Shown: one piece after another, positions 11,447-21,889 of the stretch
How the letters are laid out: each line of letters starts with the position of its first letter
Position numbering within the stretch: position 1 is the stretch's first letter
Program-made: the position numbers and the translations under genes
NCBI GenBank assembly: GCA_034231615.1
Contig: CM067314.1
Location: 7,627,501 to 7,691,500 of the forward strand
Length of the DNA: 64,000 bases
Direction of reading: 5' to 3'
From: Meghimatium bilineatum
Lineage: Eukaryota; Mollusca; Gastropoda; Stylommatophora; Philomycidae
Notes under the pieces: generated by a model
The model's input: the letters and a program-made list of their open reading frames with translations, nothing else
Databases searched by the model: none
Told to the model about the DNA's origin: nothing

Positions 11447-11673
11447 AATAGAATCTCTCGATGAACAGACCAACGCAGACTCCATAAAAGAGAACAATAA
11501 AAAATATGTGATGTCTATAGTTCTCTATAAAGTGCTGCACCATCTTGACCTTGGCCTTGACAGGAGTATAATGTTCTCGCACAGCCTCAAACTTTTTCAC
11601 AGTGCCGGATTTACCTCCATCCACACCTGGCAGAGATGACGCTGAGCCACGTCTACGCATTTCCATATCAGAG
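11447..11673 (-). CDS. DUOX: DUOX exon W22: linker and first helix of oxidase core
   Basis: Residues 863-939. A Ser/Arg-rich start (MRRRGSASSLPG) is followed by VQHFIENYRHHIFFI and VLFYGVCVGLFIERFY, matching 'xxxFxENYRRHIxxxxxFxxxxxGxFxERxY' at the first core membrane helix. Acceptor TCTTCCAG, donor TATT/GTGAGT, phase 2 to 1. Confidence 0.96.
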
Positions 11674-11953
11674 CTGGAAGAGAAATCAATCATTGACCAG
11701 TTTTTAAACTATAAACATACTCCTTGTAATTTCTATTATATTAATCTATTATTTTTCTAAATTTGTTCTCATACTCCAGCATAAAATAGAAAACACAGCC
11801 CATAGAAAACCTCCCTGCACTCCTTCACAGGAAAACATGCAGTAATGAAAGTTTTTTTTTTTACTCCCGCAGATTAACAGGATGTAGTTTAAAGAACAGA
11901 ATCCATTGTCTTCTTTTTCTTCTTCTTCGTTCGCTCTCTCATCATCATCATCA

Positions 11954-12290
11954 TCAAGTGCCGTGTCGAATGGCATTGGCAATCATATTTCTCCATGTAC
12001 ATCGATCTCTCATATATGTCATCATCTCTGTTGGTGTCGTCAATCGAAGCCATTTAGTCAAACTGTCCAATATCTTTTCTCTGGGTCTTCCCCTTGATCT
12101 TTTCCCTTCTATCTTTCCTGTTGTCAGTATATTCTCAATGCCTCCTCTTCTCATTATGTGCCCAATAAATGATGACTGTCTTTTTCTTATATTATCAATA
12201 ATGTATCTTTTCACATCCATCCTTCTAAGACATTCTTCATTAGTAATCTGTGTTGTTCGTTCTCTGTTCGCTCTCTGTACCAATACAAAA
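11954..12290 (-). mobile_element. RTE-like LINE, 3' end
   Basis: A minus-strand frame reads ERTTQITNEECLRRMDVKRY, RKRQSSFIGHIMRRGG, GKIEGKRSRGRPREKILDSL and RCTWRNMIANAIRHGT. This is the C-terminus of an RTE/BovB-type LINE, still open for 109 codons. It is the opposite orientation of the copy at 12925. Confidence 0.85.
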
Positions 12291-12299
12291 GTTCATGTG

Positions 12300-12610
12300 A
12301 TTTTGGCCAGACAGCATGATGTACGTTATGCTACTAGTTTCACAGTGGAGTTGTCTTATTTTATGCATTCCGGCCCAGTACATCTGTTTTCGGCATAGCA
12401 TTGTGTCATGATTTACAACTTTTCTGTAACATCTGTGCTTCTTGGCCTGACCAGCTTGGCTTCAGCATGGTCTACAGGTCACTTTGACAAAAGGGATTTG
12501 ACAAAAAAAAACAGCCAACACCGACCCTAAAACCTCCTTAGTCTTCTCTAATGATATTCATACCAGGTAAAAAGTGTTGCTATTCTTTGTTCCCTTTTTA
12601 GTTCTGACAA
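12300..12610 (-). mobile_element. SINE family B fragment (diverged)
   Basis: It contains 'tgtgtcatgatttacaactt', 'cttcttggcctgaccagctt' and 'aacctccttagtcttctcta', aligning with the better copies at 27171 and 49084. Flanks on both sides are LINE pieces. Confidence 0.6.
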
Positions 12611-12924
12611 TGTATAGCTACTTATATATATATATGTTGATTCATCATCAGTCTATCTGCCCATTCATTCATTAATCTATATTCCTTCCCTAATTTTATG
12701 CTATATATAAACAATACATCTATAAATTAATGGACATTATCTATCCATTCCTTCATCCATGTACCGATCCACTTAGAGACTGACAGTGAAGCACATCTGT
12801 TGATTACTTGTCTCAAACATCCAATATCAAATAGCTAACTTCAAACATCTACTATAAAATAGATATGTATCTTGTCATAGTTGATTTATTGTTATCTATC
12901 AAATTGAATTATTATCCAAGTCTC

Positions 12925-13385
12925 AGGTGAGAAAGAGAGTTCTGCAGTGCTATATAACCCCTATACTAACATATGGGTGCGAGTCTTGGACAATAAACAA
13001 ACTGGAATGTGGGAAATTAGAGGCAACAAAGATGTGGTTCTACAGAAGAATGATGAGAATACCATGGACTGCCAGAAAAACTAATGTAGAGGTGTTGAAA
13101 GAGTCAAATGCGAAACGGACCTTAATCAACAATATAAGAATATAAGAAAAAGGCAATCTTCTTTTTTTGGTCACTTCATGAGATAGGCAGGTTTAGAGAA
13201 CATAATCACAACAGGCAAGATTGAAGGCACCAGAAACAGAGGGCGACAACGTGAGAAAATATTAGGCAGTGTGACAACCTGGCACGGCAAGGAAACAACA
13301 ATGACTTTGATACATAATACTGTGGACAGAGAGCTGTGGAGAGCCAAGACCGCCTACGCCAGCCGGCATGGCACCTGATGATGAT
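12925..13385 (+). mobile_element. RTE-like LINE, 3' end
   Basis: Reads RKRVLQCYITPILTYGCESW then WFYRRMMRIPWTARKTNVEV and TLINNIR, followed by the shared 3' tail ending in a 'gatgatgat' run. About 90% similar by eye to 24330-24770. It is truncated at the 5' end and has frame breaks after about codon 70. Confidence 0.88.
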
Positions 13386-13426
13386 CCAAGTCTCAGAAAC
13401 TGGAATAGTTTTCTCAGTCTAAAAAA

Positions 13427-13607
13427 TTGAGTGACTGTTCTTCTTCTTCTTCTTCAGCGTTCATTCTCAAACTCCTGCTGGATCTCTATTGCAGTAGGAC
13501 AATGGCCCTTTTAGATTTCCAGCAGGATATAGTACAGAAAATGGAAATGCGTTGTGTCGCCGTTTTATTTGCGCCAATGGCCCAACACATCCGTCTTCGA
13601 TGGGAGT
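13427..13607 (-). mobile_element. SINE-like repeat, family A
   Basis: Minus-strand copy with a (GAA)n tail at 13440-13456 and the hairpin arms. It inserted about 45 bp after the RTE fragment. Confidence 0.85.
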
Positions 13608-13639
13608 GACTGTTCAAGTTTTATAACTTGAAATGACTT

Positions 13640-13890
13640 CCACATCCCAACAGGTTAAATGTCTCCAAAATTCAAACTGAAACATCCCCAAAGGTCACAA
13701 AATTAAATGCCACCTTGATTCTACCAAACTTAAATGACTCCTCCAGTCTACCAAACTTAAATGACTCCTCCAGTTAATCAAATTGAAATGACTTTCACTG
13801 TCCACTAAACTCAAATAACATACAGTGTCCACTAAATTGAAATGACTCCCCTTGTTTACTGAAATGACTCTTCCAGTCTAATCAAATATT
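13640..13890. repeat. Degenerate about 30-bp tandem repeat
   Basis: Diverged units share 'aaattgaaatgactcc' and 'ccagtctaccaaacttaaat', roughly eight of them. It appears to be an older array than the others. Confidence 0.6.
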
Positions 13891-13894
13891 GATT

Positions 13895-14050
13895 GATTCT
13901 TGATTAGAAATTAGCATCATAACACACGGAACATTCTCATAAGTCCTCCACTCTCAATTTCAGCAGCCATTTGAGTGTATGTAGACTCAAAGTCCCAGTC
14001 AGGTGTTGATTACGTGATCTTCGGTTCTTTCCAAAAATGTACAGTATCTT
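13895..14050 (-). repeat. Dispersed repeat, family E
   Basis: Reverse complement of the repeat at 7690-7820, starting 'gattcttgattagaaatt'. Confidence 0.5.
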
Positions 14051-14398
14051 CCCTCTCCTCTAATCACTTCCATTTCTGTCATTCTTTGTCTGCATGAATT
14101 TTCAGTCTCATTGTCAGCATCTTCATTTTGCAATGAATTTATGACTGCATTAAGTCAGCTTTATCTCTTTGCAGTACTGTACTATCAATCGCAGCATTAT
14201 CTGCCAAATGAGTAAGCTCTTTCATTTTATCTGACTTCAGCATGACCAGAGCAGTATATCCATGTAATGCTCTACACAATTCTTTTAGAGATTTCTCAGG
14301 GGGTTATTGCTTGAACCTACAGACTTATGTGTTATAATTGGTACTCTCTGTAGGTGGAGTTCTGCACTGTTGAGAGGGATCACCATAGTAAATCTTAC

Positions 14399-14459
14399 CT
14401 TGTAGGTGTGTTTATCTTCTTAGGGTGCTTTGACTTTGCTGGTATCACTTTTGACAAAC
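14399..14459 (-). CDS. DUOX: DUOX exon W21 (61 bp): linker before oxidase core
   Basis: Residues 843-863, LSKVIPAKSKHPKKINTPT, a basic linker between EF-hands and oxidase core. Such linkers are poorly conserved, so support comes from the splice sites (TTCTAG acceptor, AAG/GTAAGA donor) and from the phase fit (1 in, 2 out) between W20 and W22. Confidence 0.85.
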
Positions 14460-14786
14460 CTAGAACAAAATAAACATAAGAAAACATGTAGTAATATTTA
14501 TAATACTGTCAGCCACTGTCATTGTATTGTTATACAGTGGAGTACCTCTATAGAGCATCCTTTTATAACAACTTTCCCTATATAATAACACTTTTTAAAA
14601 TCCTCAGTTATACTTATTCTACAATGTATATTCCATATCTTGCACTGTATATAGTGAATTTCCATTATTACATATACCCCTACACATTTTGCTGGTCAGG
14701 ACCACGTTGTTATAACAGGATTCCACAGTATCAAAAACTCTAAAGGGGAAAAATTAAATACATTAAATTAGATGGATTTAACCCCG

Positions 14787-14950
14787 CCGAAGATGGATGT
14801 GTAGGGCCATTGGCGCAAATAAAACGGCGACACAACGCATTTCCATTCTCTGGACTACATCCTGCTGGAAATCTAGTATGGCCATTGTTCTGCTACAAGA
14901 GAGATCTGGCAGGAGTTTGAGAATGAACGCTGAAGAAGAAGAAGAAGATG
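14787..14950 (+). mobile_element. SINE-like repeat, family A
   Basis: One of the best copies: head 'cgaagatggatgtgtagggc', 'gcgcaaataaaacggcgaca' in the middle, hairpin arms and a (GAA)n tail. Confidence 0.88.
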
Positions 14951-14999
14951 GATTTAACAAATGACACTGCATGGACAGAGAAATGAATCAAATAGGCAG

Positions 15000-15430
15000 A
15001 GGAATTCTTCATAGGTTGGTTGGTTGCTGATTCAGCGGTCCATGGGCTCAAGCCCTTTGATCTAATGCCGTTAGATGGCATTATATTGCTGGGAAGTCTG
15101 TGGATTTTCGGCCCACCCCGGGACAGAGCCAGAGAATAACTATCACACCTCCAGGAAGGTAGTTTCAACCTATGCACTGCTCCCAGACACTGTAGCCAAG
15201 ATAGGGTTCACTGTGCTCATTCCCTGTCACCAATTGACTACTGGTTATGCTGAACTTCTCTATTGCTCCAGGCATGCAACCAAATGTTCACGTCAAAAGG
15301 ATTGTCACGTCCTGAGTCACTGTGCCTCTATAATGGGCCACAGCCATAGGAAAAACAGTGATGTCAGTTTCCTCCTCCTCAGTGCTGCACAGTACATCTC
15401 TGGCTCCCTCCTAACCACAGAAGGTGCATA
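15000..15430 (+). repeat. Dispersed repeat, family F
   Basis: It starts 'ggttggttggttgctgattc' and continues for about 430 bp; 5' pieces recur at 5575-5645 and 46825-46900. A 143-codon frame runs through it, but I recognise nothing in the frame. Possibly the body of an unidentified SINE or LINE 3' region. Confidence 0.5.
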
Positions 15431-16019
15431 CATATATATTCAGGCAAACATGAAAAACATTTCAACAACGAAACAAAATCATAACTGTATAGATGACATT
15501 CCATGAAGCTTCTATAAGAAGATAACCTCAATATAACGGCATGTCATCCACTAAGGTTTTCTGTTGCATGGATGATATGTCTAGTGGGCCATTGGTGAGA
15601 CCCACAGACGCAACCACATGCATAGATGAATTCTTAAAACTTAAGAATTAAAAAGATACATGTTGTGTGAAATAAACAGTTGCCAAATCAGAAAGATAGG
15701 ATACAGAAGAGATGTCAGAGGGATATGAAAAACATGATGAAAGGTAAAGTTGAAAGCTGACAAGGGAGATGGAACAGTGTTATAAGTTGGTGCGCAACAT
15801 TACAAGATGATGATTATTACAACTGATGGGAATTGAACCAGGTCTGTTCTAGCAGCACTGAATCTCCTTGCAACACAAATAAACTGAAAAAAAGTATGTA
15901 CTATTGCAAAGAATATTAACACTATTATTTACCATACATGTAGAAGATTACTAAAGAGGGTATAGCTTAGGTTGCCTACCCCATTCTGTTCTTGTTTGGA
16001 ACCCTTTCCCCCAATGTGA

Positions 16020-16270
16020 TTATTAATTTGATTATTCCCCTTGGAAACATTTGACAATTGGTATTTATCAATTATTAATTTAAATATTAATTTTTTTTAA
16101 GGATTAACCTTAGGATTTGGCTAGGAGAGGTTTTGTTTTACATAATAACCCTAACCCTAAATAAATTTATATTAAAATTAATAAAGGATAAATATAAACT
16201 GACATACATTGCCAAGAGAAATAATCACATCAGAGGGACACTGGCTCCAAATAAGACACCCCCCCCCCCC
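16020..16270. repeat. AT-rich repeat with two telomere-like units, then a C run
   Basis: It contains 'aaccctaaccctaaataa' in an AT-rich context that is repeated inverted at 29740-29890. A C tract lies at 16259-16270. It is an interspersed repeat rather than a telomere remnant. Confidence 0.45.
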
Positions 16271-16488
16271 CTATTCAAAAGAAAATTAAAGTAGAAAATT
16301 GTAAAAAATTGATACAAATAGGAAGATAATATCTTGATATTGTTAGATGACACAATTGAAATTATTGTGAAAAGAAACTTGATATTGAAAAATGTAAAGG
16401 GGGAGGAGATATATGGTTTAATCTTCTTACTTGAAATCAATATGGAAAATAAGCATATAATGTTTGTGAAATATCAATGAAGACTCAC

Positions 16489-16664
16489 CCTTCCAATCAA
16501 AAGATGCATTTGAGAGTTTATCCATCTGAGGGGAAAGAAGTTGACAGAAGTCTTCAAAGGAGTACTTCTCCTTAGGCCCAATCCCAGATTGTTGACACAA
16601 GGAATTCACCAGCAAGTCAACATTGTCATGCGTCAGATCACTTTGAGCCAGTTCCAGCAAAGAT
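16489..16664 (-). CDS. DUOX: DUOX exon W20: C-terminal EF-hand module
   Basis: Residues 784-843. It contains LLVNSLCQQSGI and YSFEDFCQLLSPQMDKL, matching 'xVxSMFxxAGxxxKxxLTxxDFxxLLxxH' of DUOX, a degenerate third EF-like unit. Acceptor GATTGTAG, donor AAGG/GTGAGT, phase 2 to 1. Confidence 0.95.
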
Positions 16665-16989
16665 CTACAATCAAATGGGAAAGTTTGTTGATGTAAGCAG
16701 TTAGCAAACAAAGCCATAACCTCTACAAATATATTTACAATGACAAACTAAGATGGGAATATTTATGTCTTCTAAGAAGAATTCATAATATGGCAATCAT
16801 GTTCATTTATGTATATATACGTATATACATTTTTCTATGTGTTCATTTATTCATAAATTGTTAGTATTATTTAAGAATAATAAAATATTAACAGGCATTC
16901 TTGATTCTAGAAAATAACTACAGCAAAAAAATGCTGGTTGATGGCTTTGTCCTGAATAGGATATGCTACTAATTAAAAAAAAATGTATA

Positions 16990-17840
16990 GGGGGTAGACT
17001 GGGGCAAAGTGTCGCACAGGGTAAAACATCAAAGTGGGTTTTTCCTAATATTTTTCATGATGTTTGATATATTTTTTTTACAACTTCTCACACTCTGCCT
17101 GCTGTTATCATTAATATAATGATTTATAAATGTTTCAACTGAAATATATGTTTAAATGTTTCAACTGAAATATATGTGTGTATTATTAAGTAATTAAGCA
17201 CTTTATCTTGTCAGGCTACTGTGTTTTTTTCATCGTAATTAATAATATTTGATAATATTTTCTATAAATGTGATTTGGAGTACAGTGTCACACATTTATT
17301 GGGGCAAAGTGTTACATTCAAAATGTATGAAAAAAATGCAGATGTCATGAGGAAGTTGCAGATGCCAATCTAAAGCTGGGAAAGACTGATATATATGGTT
17401 ATAATGATCATACAACCTTACAAAGACATTGTTAGCTTTAAAATGGAATTTACAAACTATATTTTATGCAAACTTTTTTTCAGATTAAAGTTACAAAACT
17501 AGGTCTATCTATTTATTCTATCTATTCTTAGCACACATTTACATGCAGCCGGTGTGAGGGATCTGTTGCAGTGGTGATCTCCCTCAGTTTTATAATGGTT
17601 TGTATCTTTTTTTTTGCCTGCGACACTTCGCCCCCAAAAAGTGAGGCAAAGTGAATTTTTTAAAATATTATCAAAAAATCTCATTATACTGTCTACACGT
17701 AGCTGTATTTAATCAATACCCTCATTAATGTAAGATAAATGGATAAACTATACACTAATGGCAGTTTGGTCTCTCATAGTTATCTCTAGTTGTCAGAATA
17801 TGCTAAAATGTGAAAGTGCACTTTGTCCCCCAGCTACCCC
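16990..17840. mobile_element. Terminal-inverted-repeat DNA element flanked by TA
   Basis: The left end GGGGGTAGACTGGGGCAAAG matches the inverted right end GGGGTAGCTGGGGGACAAAG; both are flanked by TA. The interior (851 bp in all) repeats the 'ggggcaaagtg' motif and has no long frame, so it looks like a non-autonomous transposon. The TA target fits Tc1/mariner-like elements; the family is not certain. Confidence 0.7.
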
Positions 17841-17879
17841 TATTCTTGATTAGAAACCAAAATCATGGCATATGTTGAG

Positions 17880-18108
17880 TATGTGATATAATCTTAAAAT
17901 ATGCTGATTATGTGAGCAAATCTTACCATATGCTGATTATGTGAGCAAATCTTACCATATGCTGATTATGTGAGCAAATCTTACCATATGCTGATTATGT
18001 GAGCGAATCTTACCATATGCTGATTATGTGAACTAATCTTACCATACGTTGATTATGTGAACTAATCTTACCATACGTTGATTATGTGAACTAATCTTTC
18101 CAGAAAGA
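17880..18108 (-). repeat. 29-bp tandem array with a donor-like site in each unit
   Basis: About eight units. On the sense strand each has ATATG/GTAAGATT, a good splice-donor match. No exon adjoins the array. Confidence 0.88.
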
Positions 18109-18309
18109 AAAAACTTTCTCCCCTCACTCCTAGTCATTCCCATTTCTTTAATTCTTTGAGTTTATTATTACCTGCAGCAACTTCTTCTCTTCTTCACTGT
18201 GCAGTAATTCAACGACCTCCCATACTATCTCTTCTCAGTACTCTGCCATCAATTACAGTGTTGCCAGTCTGCTCTTTAATTGCCTCTGACCCTTGCATGC
18301 CTACATCAG

Positions 18310-18600
18310 TCATTATCATCAATTTCCTTTAGAGCGTAAGTTAGCGCATAGGGTAGAGGTCAGACCTCTCCAATTATGTCTGTTCAAAGCTATTCTGTGT
18401 AGTTCTTGAATAGTATGAATATTATTTGTTTTACTTTCTCTAAGTATTGTTCTTCTGAGTGTTTCTTTTGGTCTACCCCTGGCTCTTTTGCCTGTAAGTA
18501 TCCATTCAAGAGATTGGTGATGTATTCTGTTGACATCTGAGCGTAGACATCTGAGCGTTGACATCTGAGCGTAGACATCAACAGCAGAATATTCATATAA
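18310..18600 (-). mobile_element. LINE 3' end
   Basis: Minus-strand frame: HHQSLEWILTGKRARGRPKE, TLRRTILRES, then RHNWRGLTSTLCAN, a typical LINE C-terminus. It includes a 14-15 bp triplication ('acatctgagcgtag') at 18540-18580. The same family is at 34340-35200. Confidence 0.82.
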
Positions 18601-19267
18601 CTGCGTCTGATCCCTGCATGATCACAGCAGTATATCCATATTATTTTTTTGACAACTAAAGTGCTCAGTAACATGATCCCTTTCTTATGTTAACATGCAC
18701 CTTTCTATCTTCGTTTGCTTTGGGAATCTGAGAGTACCATTGTGCTAACAGTTTTAACAAGTTCACTCAATCTTGCAACCAAACTCAAGCTAAAAAAAGA
18801 CAACTAGCACAGAACTTATAACCACAACAGAACAATGAAACTTAGAGAAATAGAATTAAAGTAAATACATTAATATGCTTAATTAATTTATTAATGTACC
18901 GGGTACTTAAATTAATTTGCAAATAATAAAAAGACATGGACAGACAAAAATCAAGGAATGGACAAGACAAGATTTTTCCTCACTCATCCGCATCGTTGAA
19001 GATAAAAATTGCTGGAGGACCCTGTGCTGAGGCATACAATGTGGTACCCCTATGACCCTGATGGGCTGCAGGTTTATAGATAGATAGATTCCAAAATTTA
19101 TTTCTGCACGGCAGAAAAAAACCGTATGGAGGTGAAAAGTTAAATGTAAAATAGAGAAACAAATAGAAATGAGAAAGACATTGGCACAAAGAAACAAATA
19201 GAAGTGAGAAAGACATTGGCACAAAGAAACAAAAAGAACAAAATTGGCAATAATACTAAATTATTAC

Positions 19268-19361
19268 CTAAACATTTGTCCAATTTGCTTCAAGCTCATG
19301 TATCCTGTACCATCCATATCATACATATAAAACATTGTCTGCAACTTGTCCTGTATAGAAC
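19268..19361 (-). CDS. DUOX: DUOX exon W19: EF-hand 2, atypical loop
   Basis: Residues 753-784. After SIQDKLQTMFYMY comes the loop DMDGTGYMSLKQ, aligning with the family's second EF-hand. Position 12 is Gln instead of Glu or Asp and position 5 is Thr, which should weaken Ca2+ binding. Acceptor TTTGTAG, donor TTTAG/GTAATA, phase 1 to 2. A 26-27 bp array starts about 20 bp upstream of the acceptor. Confidence 0.96.
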
Positions 19362-19384
19362 CTACAAAGTAAGCAGTTATTTCA

Positions 19385-19545
19385 TACAGTTGTCAGCAAA
19401 TAGTCATTTTATACATTTTTCAGCAAATAGTCATTTCATACATTTTTCAGCAAATAGTTATTTCATACATTTTTCAGTAAACAGTTATTTCATACATTTT
19501 TCAGCAAACAGTTATTTCATACATTTTTAGCAAAGTTATTTCATA
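19385..19545. repeat. 26-27 bp tandem array, 6 copies
   Basis: The unit is 'tatttcatacatttttcagc' plus 'aaatagt'. It begins about 20 bp upstream of the W19 acceptor. Confidence 0.92.
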
Positions 19546-19879
19546 AATTTTTCAGGCTTGAGAATAATTGAAAACAAAATAGACTACAAATGAAGCACAA
19601 AACAATTAAAAATTAGTTATTTTGTAGAGTTTTGTCCCAAATATAGATAAAAAACACCAAGTCAATGAATGAGAATAAATGCAGCTAATGGGAATCAGTT
19701 TACACATCTGATAAAACAATCATGTTTTTATACAAGTGGTAGAAAAATATCCATACCTGGGCCGCAATATTGTCAAAGAAAAAGGAACAGACAATGATGT
19801 CAGAATAAGAATACACAAAGCAAGAGGGAACAGTACTGTATTAGGAAATTTGTAAGTAAATATTGAAAAAAATATAACA

Positions 19880-19975
19880 AAGTTTAAATAGAAGTTTAAT
19901 GTTTTACAATATACAGGTTCAACATTTTGACCAAAGGATCTTTATCAAGAAAAGGATGAACAAAAACATATGGTG
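19880..19975 (-). repeat. Fold-back family end with hammerhead-like motif
   Basis: The minus strand reads CTTGATAAAGATCC ... GGTCAAAATGTTG, a degenerate version of the motif listed at 7000. Confidence 0.45.
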
Positions 19976-20379
19976 CACGATTTTATTTGTTTCCAAATCA
20001 CTCAAATGTAGGAAATATATGGAAAACAAAAGAATAATTATGGTATATAAAAAATAATGATACATAAACATTTAAAATAAAATTGAAATGATAAATCGGT
20101 GTTGTTGTATGCGGATAAACATGGAGTACAATGAAAGAGACAAACTAAAAACCTTCATAAATGGATCCCTGCATAAAATAGAAGATTTTAAATTAAATAT
20201 TAAGATTATCAAGGAGGAACTCATGGAAAAAGCTAAAGAAACTTCAGTGGTGGAAGAACTAAGGAAACAGGAAGAATTCAGAAAATAAGAAGAACTAATG
20301 AAACAGGAAAATTAAGGAAACAAGAACTAAGGAAGCAGGAAGAACTAAAGAAAAAGGAAGAATTAAGGAAACATGAAAA

Positions 20380-20700
20380 ACTAAGGAAATAGCGCTGAAT
20401 ATGGATAGGACATTCATTAAGAAGACCAATAGAAAGTCATTGTTCTGGAACCCGTAGGAAAAGAGAAAAATAGGAAGCCAAGAAATACCTGAATGAAAGA
20501 ATTAGATGCAGACACAAAGGCTTGGTAGAACAAGAATTAGATGCAGACACAAAGGCTTGGTAGAACATGAAAAGAACTGGAAGCAATAAATAATGATATG
20601 TCAAGATGAAGGAGATTTGTTGAGGACCTGTGCTCCAAAGGGAGCTGAATGTGTGTAGACAGGTCAATTACTAATAGACTAACTGCATGGTAATTTATCA
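20380..20700 (+). mobile_element. LINE 3' end, degraded
   Basis: Pieces read RWIGHSLRRPIES, KEKNRKPRNT and NDMSRWRRFVEDLCSKGS, matching the C-terminal 'RPRNTW...RWRxxVxxLCSxGS' of common invertebrate LINEs. A low-complexity Glu/Lys-rich run (20190-20395) precedes it. Confidence 0.7.
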
Positions 20701-20896
20701 AATTATTGAATGATATGTTAATGTGACCAAATTATTTGACGGATATATGGTTTGATTGCAAATGATAAACAGCCTTGCTGATAGGCTTACAGAATGTAGA
20801 ATTGGCTAACTAAAAGATTTGTTTAATTAAAAACTAACTGATTCATCTGAATTATTCATCAGATATCTATACTACTGTTTACAGATTGACACCAAC

Positions 20897-21047
20897 CTTT
20901 TGAGAAAAGTACCACAGCATTCAAAAACTCCCTGAAGGAGATGTAACCATTTCTGTCAGAGTCTATTAAACTAAAGAAATGTTCCACAAAATCAGAGTCA
21001 GGCTTGACTGCCATAGCTTCGGCAAATTCTTCCTTAGATAATTCAAT
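20897..21047 (-). CDS. DUOX: DUOX exon W18: EF-hand 1
   Basis: Residues 703-753. It encodes [14 protein letters not shown] and then a complete EF-hand loop [12 protein letters not shown], with acidic or polar residues at 1, 3, 5 and 9 and Glu at 12, so it should bind Ca2+. Acceptor TTTCACAG, donor AAAAG/GTTGGT, phase 0 to 1. Confidence 0.97.
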
Positions 21048-21399
21048 CTGTGAAACACAAGAAAAGATGCAGTAAAATAAATGAGTACACTACTTACATT
21101 GTATTGTAAGGGATGAAATATTCTTCTTCTTCTGTGTGTGTTGTTAAACTTAATTTCTGACAGTTAGAAATGCAAAATATCAACACTTGATCCCCACCCC
21201 ACATCTTCTGAAAGGTATTTGCACCAGTTATAAAATTCTTATGAATCTAAATCTTGCTTATTTTTTGTTCACAATTATGGTTTCTCAAAGAACAGTTTCA
21301 TTGAGGTCAGATCATGATTAGAAACCACCATCACATGATGATGTTTGGTAATAGTGGTACATTTCCTTCCTTTGGAAGGTCTGCTAATTTTCTAATAAG

Positions 21400-21632
21400 C
21401 AGTTTTATTGACATCTGTTGACACTGTTCTATTGGCAATGGTTGGTGCTGTTCTAAAGCATCTTAGAGGTAGTGACCACAGACCAGTATTTTTGGAAATC
21501 CACAATGAATTTATCAAGGACAGCAGCACACTCACTAGGTGGAACTATAGGAGAGCAGACTGGAAAATGTACCAGCATTTAACCAGTGTTCTAGCTAAGG
21601 ACATGAACATGGCCAGATATAGTAACTTATAA
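21400..21632 (+). mobile_element. LINE endonuclease fragment
   Basis: It contains GSDHRPVFLEI, the catalytic SDH block at the end of the LINE AP-like endonuclease, followed by TRWNYRRADWKMY. Both ends are truncated. Confidence 0.8.
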
Positions 21633-21684
21633 ATATATTATGGGAAGGCAGAAAAATGGTTATGAAGGTGAAGTGTTAACTCTT

Positions 21685-21785
21685 ACCTCCAGTATTTCTT
21701 GGCTAATGTTAACTCTTACCTCCAGTATCTCTTGGCTAATGTTAACTCTTACCTCCAGTATCTCTTGGCTATGTTTCTTCATGTC
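21685..21785 (-). repeat. 33-bp triplication of the W17 donor
   Basis: Three tandem 33-bp units each carry the end of W17 (codons for SQEILE) plus GTAAGAGTTAAC. Donors fall at 21753, 21720 and 21687. All are in frame and no stop intervenes. Confidence 0.95.
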
Positions 21786-21830
21786 CACTTCTCCACTATC
21801 CAAACTTGGGTCATAATCCATCTGGAAAGC
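21753..21830 (-). CDS. DUOX: DUOX exon W17: approach to EF-hands, with three tandem donors
   Basis: Residues 677-702 (AFQMDYDPSLD then DMKKHSQEILE), matching the variable linker before 'xLSxxEFAExLGLKP'. Acceptor TTTTGCAG. The donor GGAG/GTAAGA ending at 21753 is repeated with its flanking exon end at 21720 and 21687. All three are in frame, so the exon could extend by 11 or 22 residues (VRVNISQEILE units). I chose the first because it gives family length. Confidence 0.92.
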
Positions 21831-21889
21831 CTGCAAAATGACGAAAACACACAATCAAAACATTATCATTTTCAGAACCAGTGGAATAT

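Noticed and set aside
15075-15506. 143-codon plus-strand frame
   Set aside because: It lies in a dispersed repeat, has no recognisable domain, and the repeat's other copies do not keep the frame as far as I can see.
16140-16170. Interstitial telomere from a chromosome fusion
   Set aside because: Only two CCCTAA units occur, inside an AT-rich repeat that recurs at 29740.
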